Shown: positions 44,431 through 56,390 of the stretch, one piece after another
Numbering within the stretch: position 1 is the first letter of the stretch
Layout: each line of letters starts with the position of its first letter
Position numbers and translations under genes: made by a program
NCBI GenBank assembly: GCA_030278955.1
Contig: JAOANR010000003.1
Coordinates: 57,777,628-57,841,627 of the forward strand
DNA: 64,000 nt
Direction: 5' to 3'
DNA from: Hygrophila difformis
Taxonomy: Eukaryota; Streptophyta; Magnoliopsida; Lamiales; Acanthaceae
The notes under the pieces: model-generated
What the model saw: only the letters and a program-made list of their open reading frames with translations
What the model was told of the DNA's origin: nothing
Databases searched by the model: none

Positions 44431-45344
44431 TTATTCATTAATGCTATAATTATCAAAGTTCTCCCCTGCTGCCATCCTAAAGTCAGCTATGGCTCTTTTT
44501 GTGTCACAGCAGAGATAGCAGACCTGATCGGCTGTATAGTATGATGACTTATGGAAGGTTTCCTGATCACGAACTTCTACAACACAGAATTCCCTATTTT
44601 CCTGCCCTAAGAATGGATTTGGGACATATTCCCATTCTGAAACTAGGGTGAGAAAATTGTATCTAAATTCATAACTGCTTAATCTATCCCTTAAGATTGG
44701 ACTAATTAAGCGAAATCCAGCTTCTATCTCTTCCTTAGAACTTTTACTTAGGCAACATAAGGCTTTAAAATATTGGGACATCTTAAAGTTATCTTCTATT
44801 CCTTCATCCAGGATCTGAAATGCCTTAGATCCTTTCCCTTGTACAAACAATTCCAAGGCCTTGGGCAAATTCAGAATATGATTCTCAGCCTCTCTACAGG
44901 CGTCTAGAAAATTGATTTTACCAGAGGATTCATTGGAAATTCTTTTAAAGGCTAGATCCTGTACATTAAATCTCCGAAGGATAATAGGATATTCCGAGGC
45001 TATTGTGAATGTTGAACAGATTTGTTTGCACTTGAGCAGATCTTCAAAGCTGCTCTGCCCTACTCGTGACAGAATCTCCCCAAGGACATCCAATGGAAGA
45101 TCAGTCAGGTGTAAAGCAGAGGACTCAGAAGGCTGCTCCTCGCTGTTATTTAATCGAATTTTAAAGAAGAAGAATCAGTTGAAGTTATACTCCAAGTTTT
45201 AAAATTAGGGAAGAACGACAGTGGATGAAAAACTTAAACCCTAGTATGAGTAAAGACATTATAATGCATAATGTAACAACTTTAAACATCAGGAAGAAAT
45301 GCGATGAAAAATGAACGGAGAGCTTACGGGTTGTTGCTCGCCAT
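44431..45344 (-). CDS. F-box protein gene (array member a), two exons
   Basis: Exon 1 is 45328-45344, encoding MASNNP up to a GTAAGC donor. A 185-base intron follows, and exon 2 is 45142-44431 after the acceptor TAAATAACAG. The spliced protein has about 242 residues. Its F-box is LTDLPLDVLGEILSRVGQSS, then CKQICSTFTIASEYPIILRR. The C-terminal half has the family pattern FLDACREAENHILNLPKALE, AFQILDEGIEDNFKMSQYFK and terminal cysteines (VCYLCCDTKRAI). A TATA box lies at 45491-45500. The gene looks intact. F-box proteins act in SCF complexes; the substrate is unknown. Confidence 0.75.
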
Positions 45345-45490
45345 TAGGATTGTTCCTGAAGCTGAGTGTTACTGAAGAAGAGTTTCGCAAATAGAGGAAG
45401 AAGAAAAAACCTCAAAGATGGCGGTTTCTTCTCAAGAGAGAATATGAAAAGATATGAAAATGATTTGAAAAGATAAGAAGGTTATAGGTC

Positions 45491-45500
45491 TTATATAAAA
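45491..45500 (-). promoter_or_regulatory. TATA box of F-box member a
   Basis: The minus strand reads TTTTATATAAGACC, about 150 bases upstream of the ATG at 45344. Confidence 0.6.
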
Positions 45501-45985
45501 CAATGGGCTGGCCTAGTTAAAGAATAAAAAGTAGGGTACTCAAGTACTCAGAGTGTACTCACTCATTCTAGACCTGCCACATCAGTGAGTCTGGTTATTG
45601 ATTCAAAAATTGAGTTAATGAACTCAAACAACATAAATTGGATAAAATTGGATTGGTTAAAAACAAAGCGAGGGGTAATTATTGAAAAGGATTAAGACTT
45701 CTAAATTTAATATTAAGTCTGATTAAATCTTCTTCACCAGATTCATCTTAATGCCTAACAAAAGTCCACCCTTAGCTTATTTATTTACAGATTACCAATT
45801 CTTCCATCCCATTTCCTGATTTCCAGTTTCATTTCTTATTCATTTTTGAGTTGAGTAAAGAAACTGATCATACAAAATAGAAAAGTAGGAGAATTGTAAT
45901 ACATAAAATCCAAATGATCCAAAATACATCAAAATATCCAGAAATTACAAGCATATATAATACTATAGAATTTCTAGCTCTAACT
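45501..45985. other. Spacer between F-box members a and d
   Basis: Holds the upstream region of member a and the 3' flank of member d. The word ACAAAGCGAG at 45663-45672 is the arm of the palindromes at 48454-48668. No further gene is seen. Confidence 0.5.
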
Positions 45986-45987
45986 AC

Positions 45988-47076
45988 TCAAGGGTCAATT
46001 TCCTCATCATCGGAGTCGGTCCACATGAACTCATCAGGAAATACTTCACCGCAATACAGTCTAAACTGCCTCACCATGTCAAAGAATTGACATGGGATGC
46101 AGTCCATCCTGATGTGTGGTGGTAGTAAGACTCGAACGTGCAAGGTGTGATTCTTGCAGTAGCTCATCTCTGGTTGCCCTAGGAAAGGATTTGGAAGTTG
46201 AGGAATATGAGTGAACCAATGAAAAAGATAGATTTTAATGAAAACCACTTCTAAAACATCAGAAGCTACTGTTTGGACCAACTCTAATCCTTCTTCAATC
46301 CATTTATCCTCTTGTTTTGTTAATAGGAGCATCGTTCTGAGCAGAATAGTAGGTTCATGCCCATCATCTAGTCCTGGCTTGAGGATTTCATATGCCTTCT
46401 TCTCATCTTTTTCCTCCACAAATGCCCTTAACGCAGGTTCAATGTTGAACATGAAGTTCCCTGCATTTTGACACTCCCGAATGAATCTTTTCTGGTTGTC
46501 CGGATAGACATCCTCTCTCCACCTCATACACGATTCCAAGTCCACTCTCTTGTATACAAGATGGGTTTTGCTTGCCTGGTAAAATATTGGAGGGACTTCT
46601 GCTATCCTTAAGAGCTCTCTAACATTATCCTTTCCGATTCTTGATAGAATATCCCCCAACAACTCAGTGGGTAAATGGGATATTTGAGTCCCAATGCGCT
46701 GTGGATTCCTAGCATTTCTGTTTCCAGAAAATAATATAATGAGGAACACAGGGGAATAGTTTTATGATGGAACCAGAATACTCGAAATGGGAGTTTCATT
46801 CCTAATAAAGTTTCAAAGTCTCATATGGATAATGCATCAGTTACAAACTAAAAATTTCAGAAAAGATTCTCTGGATTAATGAGTGTAAAGAAACGGCTCT
46901 TAGTTATGAGGAATCTTAAATGATTAATGTTTCGTTTTCTACAACCATTCCCTAAAAAAAATAGAAACACGAACCCTAGGTCTAGAAATGCAATCTGACA
47001 ACAAATTTTCAAAATAGAACTAAGAATAAAAGAAAGAAAAGATGAACGAGATTGCTTACGGATTGTTCTCGGCCAT
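45988..47076 (-). CDS. F-box protein gene (array member d), two exons
   Basis: Exon 1 is 47060-47076 (MAENNP, donor GTAAGC), the intron is 46718-47059, and exon 2 is 46717-45988, giving about 248 residues. The F-box reads ISHLPTELLGDILSRIGKDN, then LLRIAEVPPIFYQASKTHLV. Further shared blocks are FIRECQNAGNFMFNIEPALR, AYEILKPGLDDGHEPTILLR, and the Cys/His segment SYCKNHTLHVR plus DCIPCQFFDMVRQFRLY. It ends in an acidic tail (DSDDEEIDP). It is closest to member b. The frame is open and splice sites are canonical, so it is probably functional. Confidence 0.75.
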
Positions 47077-47209
47077 GATCTTGCTTATGAGAATGGTTGA
47101 GAGTGATAAAAATGGTGTATGGCGATTTCTTCTTGAGTAAGAGAAGAAAAATCTGATAAAAATTTTTGAAATGACAAGTGAGAGGAATGACTGCAAGGAC
47201 AGAGACGCC

Positions 47210-47219
47210 TATTTTTATC
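47210..47219 (-). promoter_or_regulatory. Candidate TATA box of F-box member d
   Basis: The minus strand reads GATAAAAATAGG about 135 bases upstream of the ATG at 47076. It is weaker than the other two. Confidence 0.4.
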
Positions 47220-47450
47220 TAAGGACTGCAGGGGTCAAGATAGTAAATCTTGTCTCTGCAGGGAGTAATGATTAAGCCTAAAATAACCCTATTTCGAAGA
47301 TTTTTATTTAAAAGGACAGATAAAAATCTAATGTAAAGGATAAGATCAATCAAGTTGTTTCCTTTTAACAAAAATGAAGCGAGGAGTAAATATATAGCAA
47401 CACCAAAAGGGGTTAGTATTTAGATACAAATTAAGAGATTACATAATCGA

Positions 47451-48191
47451 TCAGTTTGAATCTGAATCAGTTTCTAATTCTGACTCAGATTCAATTACAT
47501 GCTCATTAAAATTTTCTCTTAATCTCCTAACTAAACTAGTAACCTCACAACACAAACAATCAATGTTTGTGGCACCATAGTTAAAGTGTGGAGGTTCCCT
47601 AACTAAGTCCCTACTGTGTGGCGCTAAATAATCGCAGTACTCGCGATGTCCCTGCCCCTTAAAGGGATTAGGCTCCTCTTCGCTTTCATTGAATAGCTTG
47701 TTGATCTTCGCCTCCATCTTGCGGATGTGATCTTCATCTTTAAAGATTGATCCAAGAAGATACAATCCCTCATCAATTTCCTCAAGGCTCTCCAAACTCA
47801 AAAGAATGAAGGCCTTGATAAAGATTGAGGGGTGATGGTTGTCATCGACTCCAGGTTTAAGAATTTCAAAAGCGGCTTCCTTGAGCCCTGTATTGCAGAA
47901 TCTCAAGAGTGCAGGTTCTAGTTTCAGCATGAAATTCCCCGCCTCTCTGCATCTTCGAAGTATTCGGATGTAATGAGAGTCAAGTGTCCTCTCTGCAGTC
48001 ATCCTCCTTTCCACATTTGCCCTCCTCCATACTATAGGCGCCATAGTTGCTTTGGCGAACTTTTTGCAGGTTGGGGCTAACCTGGCTACATCCTTCATCT
48101 CTTCCCTTCCCAACCTTGAGAGAATATCTCCCAAGATTTCTTCAGGAATGTGTAGAATGGATGTTCTAGCATTTGGAGCTGCTGCAGCCAT
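47451..48191 (-). CDS. F-box protein gene (array member e), intronless
   Basis: A single open frame of 246 codons starts MAAAAPNARTSILHIPEEIL and continues GDILSRLGREEMKDVARLAP, then CKKFAKATMAPIVWRRAN, a clear F-box. Family blocks follow: RRCREAGNFMLKLEPALLRF, AFEILKPGVDDNHHPSIFIK, NPFKGQGHREYCDYLAPHSR and NIDCLCCEVTSLVRRLR, ending in an acid- and serine-rich tail. Unlike members a and d it has no first intron. A TATA box is at 48271-48280. It is the array member nearest the gag-pol stop at 48928. Confidence 0.8.
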   Translation of the reverse strand: MAAAAPNARTSILHIPEEILGDILSRLGREEMKDVARLAPTCKKFAKATMAPIVWRRANVERRMTAERTLDSHYIRILRRCREAGNFMLKLEPALLRFCNTGLKEAAFEILKPGVDDNHHPSIFIKAFILLSLESLEEIDEGLYLLGSIFKDEDHIRKMEAKINKLFNESEEEPNPFKGQGHREYCDYLAPHSRDLVREPPHFNYGATNIDCLCCEVTSLVRRLRENFNEHVIESESELETDSDSN

Positions 48192-48270
48192 TCTATCTTT
48201 TGAATATGGTTTTAGGATAATTTCTCAGGAGGGAAATGTTTGAGATGAAAGAATAGGAGGATTCGACTAG

Positions 48271-48280
48271 ATTTTATAGG
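48271..48280 (-). promoter_or_regulatory. TATA box of F-box member e
   Basis: The minus strand reads CCTATAAAATC about 80 bases upstream of the ATG at 48191. Confidence 0.55.
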
Positions 48281-48453
48281 AGAAAAACTAAATTCTGCCA
48301 TAATTACTGGCGGTTGAAACGACGTGATGGTTAGTGTACGAGAAGAAGAAGAGTCTGAAAAGGGTATTTTGGTCTTTGTGAAGTTTGAAAATATATCCGT
48401 TCAAAATTCCCAGACTCTCGCTCTGTCGATTGTCATTGCGTGGGTAAAAATCC

Positions 48454-48668
48454 TTTTCTCGCTTTGTTAATTACAAAGCGAGAAAACATTCTTGTACAAT
48501 TCCCAGAGTAAAATAGTCTCGCTTTGTTTTTTCAACAAAGCGTAGACACCAAACTCTTATTCCTTAACAAATTATAATTTTGACAGAATAAAAATTTGAA
48601 CTGATCACCTCGCATCATAACCTTTACAAAGCGTGAGTAAGAGTAACTCATTTTTAACTCACGCTTTG
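48454..48668. repeat. Palindromes with CGCTTTG arms between pol and the F-box array
   Basis: Three hairpins: TTTTCTCGCTTTGT/ACAAAGCGAGAAAA (14-bp perfect stem, 48454-48486), CGCTTTGTT/AACAAAGCG (48520-48542) and CAAAGCGTGAGT/ACTCACGCTTTG (12-bp, 48627-48668). The same arm occurs in the LTR at 57652-57684. Confidence 0.9.
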
Positions 48669-48892
48669 ACAAAATTACAGAAGCGTGGCCTCAGAATTCA
48701 TTCATACTCCATTTTCCAAACACTTAATACTCAAAAACCTGTTTGAAGATTCATGTCTCTTCCTCCTTCATTCCATCACAGCTTCATTTCTCGGATTCCT
48801 GAAAATAAAGAATAAAAGAATTAGAGATGAAAAATAAGTCTAAAGAAAAAGGGAATACTACTCAGTTAACCTGGGTAGTATCCATCCCCCAA

Positions 48893-48927
48893 TTTTTTTT
48901 TTTTTTTTTTTTGGCGAAAACAGAAAA
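48893..48927. other. T20 tract next to the gag-pol stop
   Basis: Twenty T at 48893-48912, preceded by CCCCCAA. On the minus strand this reads A20-TTGGGGGATGG just after the pol stop. TTGGGGG resembles sequences that follow pol in related elements. No LTR terminus matching 54853 or 58178 follows it. Confidence 0.6.
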
Positions 48928-51900
48928 CTAAGGGTTATCCAAATATTCAGTTTGGATATTTAGATCTTGTTGACCAATATATTCCTTCAGCCTGTGTCCA
49001 TTCACAGTCTTTTCTCCTTCATTGAGCATAATTGTCACTGATCCATTGTCATGAACAGCTACAACAGGAAATGGTCCTGTCCACCTTGATCTGAGCTTAC
49101 CTGGAAATAATTTCAAACGAGAATTATAAAGCAAAACCAATTGACCAACAGAAAATTCTTTATGTTTAATCTTTGAATCATGAATTTTCTTAGTTCGATC
49201 TTTATAAATCTTGCTGCTTTCATATGCTTCCAGTCTCATCTCTTCTAGTTTAGACAGATCAAACTTCCTCTTTTCTTGTCCTGACTGAAAATCCATGTTG
49301 AGCATTTTAATGGCCCAATATGCTCTATGTTCTAACTCAACTGGAAGATGACATGCTTTTCCAAAAACTAATCTGTAGGGAGACATTCCTATAGGAGTTT
49401 TAAAAGCAGTTCTGTAAGCCCATAAAGCATCATCTAACTTCTTTGACCAGTCTTTTCTTGTAATGTTCACAGAAGCTTGTAGAATGTGCTTGATTTCCTT
49501 ATTAGATACCTCCACCTGTCCACTTGTCTGAGGATGATATGGTGATCCAACTTTGTGATGAACGCCATACTGCTTTAGTAACTTCTCAAAGAGCTTATTC
49601 ACAAAGTGAGATCCTCCATCAGATATAATGGCACGAGGGGCTCCAAACCTGGTAAAAATATTCTTCTGTAGAAATTTAGTAACTTGTTTAGCTTCATTAT
49701 TGGGTAAGGCTACTGCTTCTACCCACTTTGAAACATAATCAACAGCTACTAGAATATAATGATTACCAAAAGACGGGGGAAATGGTCCCATAAAATCAAT
49801 TCCCCAGACATCAAATATCTCTACTTCTAAAATCCCTTTTTGAGGCATTTCTTCTCTCATTGAAATGTTTCCCAGTCTTTGACATCTATCACACATCTTT
49901 ATAAGTTTCTGGGAATCCAAAAAGATAGTTGGCCAGTAAAACCCACAATCTAGAACTTTTCTAGCAGTCCTAGCAGGACCATGATGGCCTCCTAAAGGGT
50001 TCTCATGACACTTTCTGACAATTTGGAAACCTTCTTTTTCATGAACACAGCGCCTAATAACCCGGTCTGAACAAAACTTGAATAAAAAGGGGTCATCCCA
50101 ATAGTATTTCTGAATTTCTCTGAAAAACCTTGACTTCTGATGAGAGTCTTTAAATTTTGGGACAATCTTGCAAGCTAGATAATTAGCAAAATCTGAAAAC
50201 CAAGGACAATCAAATTGATGCAACTGCAAAGCATACAATTGTTCATCTGGGAATTTATCATTTACAACTTCCTCTTTCTCTGTTTTCTCCTCCAATCTAG
50301 AAAGGTGGTCTGCTACTCCATTATCTTTTCCTTTTCTATCCTTGATAATAATGTCAAATTCTTGTAGAAGTAAAACCCATCTTATCAGCCTCGGTTTGGC
50401 TTCTTGCTTTGAGAAAAGATATCGTAATGCAGAATGATCTGTGTAAACTATAGTTTGGGCTCCAATAAGATACTGTCTGAACTTATCAAAGGCAAAAACT
50501 ACAGCATACATTTCCTTTTCTGTAGTAGTGTAGTTTATCTGGGCATCATTAAGAGTATGGCTAGCATAATAGATAACATGATGTTTGCCTTCTTTGTGTT
50601 GCCCCAAAACTGCTCCTACTGCATTCTCACTTCCATCGCACATAAGCTCAAAAGGTAGACTCCAATCAGGAGACTGAACTATAGGTGCAGTGATTAATTT
50701 CTCCTTCAAAGTCTTAAAAGCTGCTAAGCAGTCTTCATCAAAGCTGAATGTCACATCCTTATGAAGAAGATTACACAAGGGTCTTGCTATCTTAGAAAAT
50801 TCCTTAATAAACCTTCTATAAAAACCAGCATGACCAAGAAAACTCCTTACTGCCTTAATTGTTTTAGGTGGTGGTAAATTTGCTATTACAGAAACCTTAG
50901 CCTTATCTACTTCTATTCCTGCTCTAGATACTTTGTGTCCCAGGACAATTCCTTCTTGAACCATAAAATGACACTTTTCCCAGTTAAGAACTAAGTTAGT
51001 GTCCTCACATCTCTGCAAAATTTTTGACAAATTTTTTAAAGAATCTTCAAAGTCAGTTCCATGAACAGTAAAATCATCCATAAACACTTCAATGCATTTT
51101 TCAATAAAATCAGAGAAACTACTCATCATGCATCTTTGAAATGTAGAAGGAGCATTACATAATCCAAAAGGCATTCTTCTATAAGCAAATGTTCCATATG
51201 GGCATGTAAAAGTTGTTTTCTCATGATCTTCACTAGCAATAACTATTTGATTATAACCTGAATAACCATCGAGAAAACTGTAAAATGGTTTACCTGACAA
51301 TCTTTCTAACATTTGATCAATGAACAGTAAAGGAAAATGATCTTTTCTTGTGGCAGTGTTTAATTTTCTATAGTCAATGCAAACTCTCCAACCAGTTACT
51401 GGTCTTGTTGCTACTTCATCACCATGTTCATTTGTCACAATACAAATCCCACCCTTTTTGGGTACAACTTGCGTTGGACTTACCCATTTACTATCAGAGA
51501 TATGATAGATTATACCTGCATCAAGTAGCTTGATTACCTCCTTCTTGACAACTTCCTGCATTGGTGGGTTTAGCCTCCTTTGTGGTTGTCTGGAAGGTTT
51601 GTATTCATCCTCCATCAGAATCCTATGCATACAAATGTGTGGACTGATGCCTTTGATATCTGCTATAGTCCAAGCAATTGCCTGAATATGATTTTTAAGA
51701 GTACCTACTAGAGCTTGCTCTTGTTCTTCACTCAATTTGGATGAAATTATTACCGGAAGCTTCTTTTTATCTGCCAAGAAGGCATACTTAAGATGTTCTG
51801 GTAATACTTTAAGCTCAAGCTCAGGTGGGTTTTCTATCGATGGAGTTAATCTGCTTCGAGTTTGCACTTCCATCTTTAAATCAGATCCTTCCTCAAAAGG

Positions 51901-54570
51901 GTCTGTTTTATCAATGTCATCCTCAGATTGCTCTGAAGATGGCATATCCTCACTTTCTGATCCATCCTTGATTTCACCAGTCTCAGGATCAGCGAATCTA
52001 ACCGCACACAAGTAAGCAAAAGTAGCATCTTGAGCATTTGTGAGTGGGGTGAGATTGTTCTCAGTTACATCAGTAGTAAAGAGATTATAGTAATCAAAAA
52101 GATTTCCCCCCTCCATAGTACTATCTTCTAATTCATTCCCCGCTACATTGGTTTCAAAAGCATTAAAAGGATATGTTGACATCTTCATCATGTCAAAAGT
52201 GACCTCCTGGTTATCAACATGAAGCTTCACTATGCCATTCTTTGCATCAATCATGGCTCCCGCAGTCACCAGAAAAGGCCTTCCCAATATGATAGGAATT
52301 CTGACATTTTCGTCGATATCAAGAATGACAAAGTCAGCTGGAAAACAAAGGCCTCCTGTCTTTACTATAACATCTTCAATGATCCCTTCTGGTCTGGTGC
52401 TCGATTGATCAGCAAAGAAGAGGGTCATATTGACTGGCCTCATCTTTCCCAAATCCAAACGTCTCGCCATAGCCAGTGGCATTACATTGATGCTGCTTCC
52501 TAAGTCACAGAGTCCTCGCCCAGCTTCTTTACAGTTGATAATCAGAGCTAAAGTGAAACTCCCTGGATCTTCAAGCTTTGGAGGAATCCTCTGCTGAAGA
52601 ACCAAGCTACAGTTTTGATTTAGGACCACCATGTGCTGCTCTCCTGCACTTCTTTTCCCTGAAATTAATTCTTTCAGAAACTTAGCGTAAGTGGGCATTT
52701 CAGCAATTAATTCAACCAAAGGGATTGATATTTCAATGGCCTTAATCTTTTCAAGAAATTTCTTAAATTTAATTTCTTGAAGATCATTTTTGAGTCTCCC
52801 AGGATATGGTATCCTGGGCATGTGCTCATCCAGTGAATCCTTTTTGTTACCTGTAGAGTTAGGATTATCATTACCTCCCTCTTTTTCCTTAGGAAAGGAA
52901 TATCCTGAGACATTCTTTTCCAAACCCTTATCCTCAAGTATCTGTCTCTGTTCAGGGTGATCATCTTCTTCCATTGTTTGAACATCCTTGAACTTTTTCT
53001 GCTGCAGCAACCTATCTCTTTTCTTTTCAAATTCAGGATCAACAACCTCTTTTCCTCCCCTCAATGTAACTGCCTTACATTGTGGATTTGTTTCAGAAGA
53101 ACTTGGTAATTTTCCTTTTTCTCTCTGCTGTAATAATTTGGCCATCTCTGTTACTGAATTCTCAACATTCTTGATTGAAGCCTGCAGTTGGTTATTTGTC
53201 TCTGTCTGCTTAACAATGAACTCCTTCAGAGCATTTTCCACCTTTAAAGAGTAAGTATTATCTTGAGCAACAGGATAAGGTTGTTGTGGAAAGTTCACCG
53301 GGACTGGTGCAAACTGTCCAAATGGCCTATTCTGTTGGTTCACCTGCTGGAAAGGTCTCTGTGGGTACATCTGTTGTTGTGGATAAAATGGTTGTGGAGG
53401 ACGAAACTGCTGCTGATTTGGTTGTTGTGGGTTCAGAAGATGTGCATTTTGTGCGTTCTGAGTATTACCATAGCTCAGATTCGGGTGTTTGTTTTGGAAC
53501 CCGGTGTAGTTGCAGCTCTCATCTTGCTTTGGGGCTTCCTGAATTTGTGGACACTGATCATTGTGATGTGGCCCTGAGCAAATTCCGCACTGATACACAG
53601 GTTCCATTGGAGCAGGTTGAATGACCATTACTGGTTGCTGTTGTTGTTGATGCTGAGCCTGTTGATTTGCTTTCTGAGCCAACTGTAAATCAGCAATCTG
53701 CTTGGAGAGTGCTGCAAATTTCTCTTCATTTTTATCTGTATGGATGACAAGACTTTTTCTGGTAGGAGATGGTGGATCATCGTCCTGGAGGACTGCCCTG
53801 CTGGCTGTCATAGTATCTATTGTTGACCACGCTCTATCAAGTGGCATTTGAAGCAATTGTTCCCCTCCAGTGGCATTGATCATCATCTGCCAAGTGTGAG
53901 TTAGTCCGGTGAAGAAAATCTTCAATAACCTTCTTTCAGTTATACCATGTTGTGGGCATCTCTTAAGCATGTCGAAGAATCTATCCCGGGCATCCTTAAG
54001 AGATTCCCCTTTTCTCATCTTGAAACTAGAGATCTTGTCTACCCATTCGTCAACCTTGCTTTCAGGAAAATACTTGAGTAGGAAATTCCTGACTAATTCT
54101 GGCCATGTAGCCTTCTGTTGAGCATTTAATGAATCATACCATTCTTTAGCTGAGCCATCCAAAGAGAATGGAAACATAGCCAACTGAATGGTTTCCCTTG
54201 AAGCTCTTCCTTTCTTTACTGTCTTACTTAGTTCAACAAACTTCTTGAGATGTAAATGTGGATCTTCAGCACTCATTCCATAAAAAGCTCTAGAAGATGC
54301 TAGGTTCAATATAACAGGTGGTATATCAACCTCCTCATCCGTCCCAGCCAAATATTGATCGACATTAGGTTGCCATGGTTGATATTGCTCTTCTTGAGGG
54401 TTTGGAACAGGATTAGCAAAATTTGGTGGAAAATAGTGTTGATGAATAAATTGTGGTGCAGCAGCTCTTTGTGGTGCTTGAAAAGGTCCTCGAAGTGGGA
54501 TGTTTTGCTGATTATCTGGTTGTCCATTTGGCAAGTTCCCAGGTCCGTCATTCTGTCCATTGTTAGCCAT
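48928..54570 (-). CDS. Athila-like gag-pol polyprotein, intact 1,880 codons
   Basis: One uninterrupted frame encodes the retrotransposon proteins. Gag domain at about residues 85-260 ([13 protein letters not shown]), a CX2C knuckle near 325-340 ([13 protein letters not shown]), protease near 685 ([29 protein letters not shown]), and reverse transcriptase about 1000-1250 with active site VFMDDF near 1165. RNase H lies near 1310-1420 ([24 protein letters not shown]). Integrase spans about 1480-1800 with HHCC-like CDRCQ and a D-D-E triad in [17 protein letters not shown] and [15 protein letters not shown]-type end (RWTGPFPVV) is present; no chromodomain. It lies between the tRNA-Asp primer site and the F-box array. 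The conserved gag N-terminus is in another frame (see 54571-54740). Confidence 0.95.
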   Translation of the reverse strand: MANNGQNDGPGNLPNGQPDNQQNIPLRGPFQAPQRAAAPQFIHQHYFPPNFANPVPNPQEEQYQPWQPNVDQYLAGTDEEVDIPPVILNLASSRAFYGMSAEDPHLHLKKFVELSKTVKKGRASRETIQLAMFPFSLDGSAKEWYDSLNAQQKATWPELVRNFLLKYFPESKVDEWVDKISSFKMRKGESLKDARDRFFDMLKRCPQHGITERRLLKIFFTGLTHTWQMMINATGGEQLLQMPLDRAWSTIDTMTASRAVLQDDDPPSPTRKSLVIHTDKNEEKFAALSKQIADLQLAQKANQQAQHQQQQQPVMVIQPAPMEPVYQCGICSGPHHNDQCPQIQEAPKQDESCNYTGFQNKHPNLSYGNTQNAQNAHLLNPQQPNQQQFRPPQPFYPQQQMYPQRPFQQVNQQNRPFGQFAPVPVNFPQQPYPVAQDNTYSLKVENALKEFIVKQTETNNQLQASIKNVENSVTEMAKLLQQREKGKLPSSSETNPQCKAVTLRGGKEVVDPEFEKKRDRLLQQKKFKDVQTMEEDDHPEQRQILEDKGLEKNVSGYSFPKEKEGGNDNPNSTGNKKDSLDEHMPRIPYPGRLKNDLQEIKFKKFLEKIKAIEISIPLVELIAEMPTYAKFLKELISGKRSAGEQHMVVLNQNCSLVLQQRIPPKLEDPGSFTLALIINCKEAGRGLCDLGSSINVMPLAMARRLDLGKMRPVNMTLFFADQSSTRPEGIIEDVIVKTGGLCFPADFVILDIDENVRIPIILGRPFLVTAGAMIDAKNGIVKLHVDNQEVTFDMMKMSTYPFNAFETNVAGNELEDSTMEGGNLFDYYNLFTTDVTENNLTPLTNAQDATFAYLCAVRFADPETGEIKDGSESEDMPSSEQSEDDIDKTDPFEEGSDLKMEVQTRSRLTPSIENPPELELKVLPEHLKYAFLADKKKLPVIISSKLSEEQEQALVGTLKNHIQAIAWTIADIKGISPHICMHRILMEDEYKPSRQPQRRLNPPMQEVVKKEVIKLLDAGIIYHISDSKWVSPTQVVPKKGGICIVTNEHGDEVATRPVTGWRVCIDYRKLNTATRKDHFPLLFIDQMLERLSGKPFYSFLDGYSGYNQIVIASEDHEKTTFTCPYGTFAYRRMPFGLCNAPSTFQRCMMSSFSDFIEKCIEVFMDDFTVHGTDFEDSLKNLSKILQRCEDTNLVLNWEKCHFMVQEGIVLGHKVSRAGIEVDKAKVSVIANLPPPKTIKAVRSFLGHAGFYRRFIKEFSKIARPLCNLLHKDVTFSFDEDCLAAFKTLKEKLITAPIVQSPDWSLPFELMCDGSENAVGAVLGQHKEGKHHVIYYASHTLNDAQINYTTTEKEMYAVVFAFDKFRQYLIGAQTIVYTDHSALRYLFSKQEAKPRLIRWVLLLQEFDIIIKDRKGKDNGVADHLSRLEEKTEKEEVVNDKFPDEQLYALQLHQFDCPWFSDFANYLACKIVPKFKDSHQKSRFFREIQKYYWDDPFLFKFCSDRVIRRCVHEKEGFQIVRKCHENPLGGHHGPARTARKVLDCGFYWPTIFLDSQKLIKMCDRCQRLGNISMREEMPQKGILEVEIFDVWGIDFMGPFPPSFGNHYILVAVDYVSKWVEAVALPNNEAKQVTKFLQKNIFTRFGAPRAIISDGGSHFVNKLFEKLLKQYGVHHKVGSPYHPQTSGQVEVSNKEIKHILQASVNITRKDWSKKLDDALWAYRTAFKTPIGMSPYRLVFGKACHLPVELEHRAYWAIKMLNMDFQSGQEKRKFDLSKLEEMRLEAYESSKIYKDRTKKIHDSKIKHKEFSVGQLVLLYNSRLKLFPGKLRSRWTGPFPVVAVHDNGSVTIMLNEGEKTVNGHRLKEYIGQQDLNIQTEYLDNP

Positions 54571-54740
54571 CTTGTTATGGTTGAAAGATTTCCTTCTGCA
54601 AGATCTCTCTGTCTCCTTCTTGCACTTGCTCTGATCAGCCTTGCTGTTCTCTCAAGTTCACAATTAAAAGGAAGCAAAGGTGGTCTTGAAGATCGAGTTT
54701 TTCTCTCGCTCATAAACTGTTGAGGCTTCTCTGTGAACAA
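54571..54740 (-). pseudogene. Out-of-frame gag N-terminal segment
   Basis: A different frame reads MSERKTRSSRPPLLPFNCEL, then [18 protein letters not shown], matching the gag start of element 1 (LPFDLEIERTAQQLRAQARL). The long frame begins downstream at MANNGQND. Either one indel has cut off the N-terminus or translation normally starts at the later Met. Confidence 0.75.
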
Positions 54741-54834
54741 AATAAAAGAATTTGTGAATTCGTTATAATAAAAAGTAAATAATTACAATTAAACCAAGAA
54801 TATCTACTGTTCTAAAATTCATAACGCTACACCC

Positions 54835-54852
54835 TCCCCGGCAACGGCGCCA
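54835..54852 (-). other. Primer-binding site, tRNA-Asp type, intact
   Basis: The minus strand reads TGGCGCCGTTGCCGGGGA, fully complementary to the 3' end of plant tRNA-Asp, and abuts the LTR at 54853. Confidence 0.95.
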
Positions 54853-56390
54853 TGAAGCTTTTGAGGTGAAACCTCGGTCAGTGCCCCCCGACAGCCTTTA
54901 CACTATAATCTCTATAGGGCTGTTAAAAAGCTTGCCTAGTTTTTCCTACCGAAAGCGCACGGTATCAAGCTGCAATATTTATTTTAATTGTCGGGATCGT
55001 TCAAAAGAGAGTTACACGATAGAAGTGTTTTAATAGAATTATTAGCTTCAGAATCTGTCTCTACTCTTGATTTAAGAATGTTGTAATGATGATTACTAAA
55101 GAATACTACTGAAATGTAAATGCTTAAAGCTGTAAATGTAGTAAAGACAACAATTAAAATGATGTAGAACATTATGATCTTATTCATGTATTTAAGGTGT
55201 TACAGACCAAATCAAATGAAATAGGCATATGGTGAGATTATCGTACTTCATTGGATAAAACATAATGAAAGTTCATTGAGATAGAAAAATCCTTTACACA
55301 ATTTAATCAATTCTTCATGTCTTCAATCACTTCCCAAGACTGGTACTTATGATTCAGTGTCATGACATTCTAAGCTCTGAAATCATGGAATACTGTCATC
55401 ACAGAATGATCTGTCAGACTCCTTCTGTGATAATAGCTTTCAGAATTGTCACTTAATCTTTTTCTTTCAGACTTAGATTAAGCCTTTGACAACTTGAGGT
55501 CACTTCTAAATCTTACTATATTCGTCTGAACTTGAAGTTGTTCTTTTTATTACTCTGATCAAACTGATCTTATGATCCTGTATTGGATGTCCTCTACAAC
55601 AAATGAAAAAGCTAATATTTAAATCTATCATCCAATGTTTTCATAAAACTTATTTCTTCAAAGTAATTCCTGCAAGTATTCATAAGGAATAATAGTCTTG
55701 TAAGTATATCAAGATGAAATTGCTATTCAACTTCCTTGACTTATCCAGACTACTCAGATTTGTATAACTGATTTAGCTCAAGAAATCTCTGTAAACAGTT
55801 CCAAATATCCATGATTTGACTCAGGATTAGTAGACTGTAGTAGAAATATTTAATCTCCTACTCATAGCTATAGTGATAACTATAATACCATGAACCCTGG
55901 AAATTAATCTTCCTGATACTCTACTAATTTTTAGGACAAAAGATGGTTCTTGAAACATCTTTCCCTTTTAAACGACAGGTACTAAATGCCCAACTGAAGA
56001 ACAAGTTTGTTCTTTATCAGTCCTGAGTAAGTAATGATTGAGTAAACCTATATCATCATCTCTCTCAGCGTACCAGTGTAAAATAGTTATACGTGTTGCA
56101 CATATGAATTGTAATTTTGTAATCATGAAGTAAGATTACTCATCATATACTGGGAAATATCCCAAAATATTACATGTATATGTAGTATTATTTGTATAAA
56201 GAGACGTTGAGGGTTCTGAATCCTCTTAATCAAAATGCAAGGGTGCTTCCAAAATATACATTGGAAACTAGACAGAATTAGGAGATAACTTTCCCAAGAA
56301 AAAGAATTTGAGAAATAACTCTGCAAAATAAGTGTCCAAAATAGCTTGCAGTAACTATTTTGGGTTTCAAACTATGAACATTCCAATTTT

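Noticed and set aside
48893..48912. T20 followed by a CCCCCAA block as the polypurine tract and 3' LTR boundary of the gag-pol element
   Set aside because: The adjoining sequence (48200-48890) does not match either end of the 5' LTR at 54853-58178, so no LTR starts here.
48928..54570. Endogenous pararetrovirus origin for the long polyprotein
   Set aside because: An integrase with a complete D-D-E core, flanking LTR and tRNA primer site identify an LTR retrotransposon. No movement protein or coat motif of caulimoviruses is seen.
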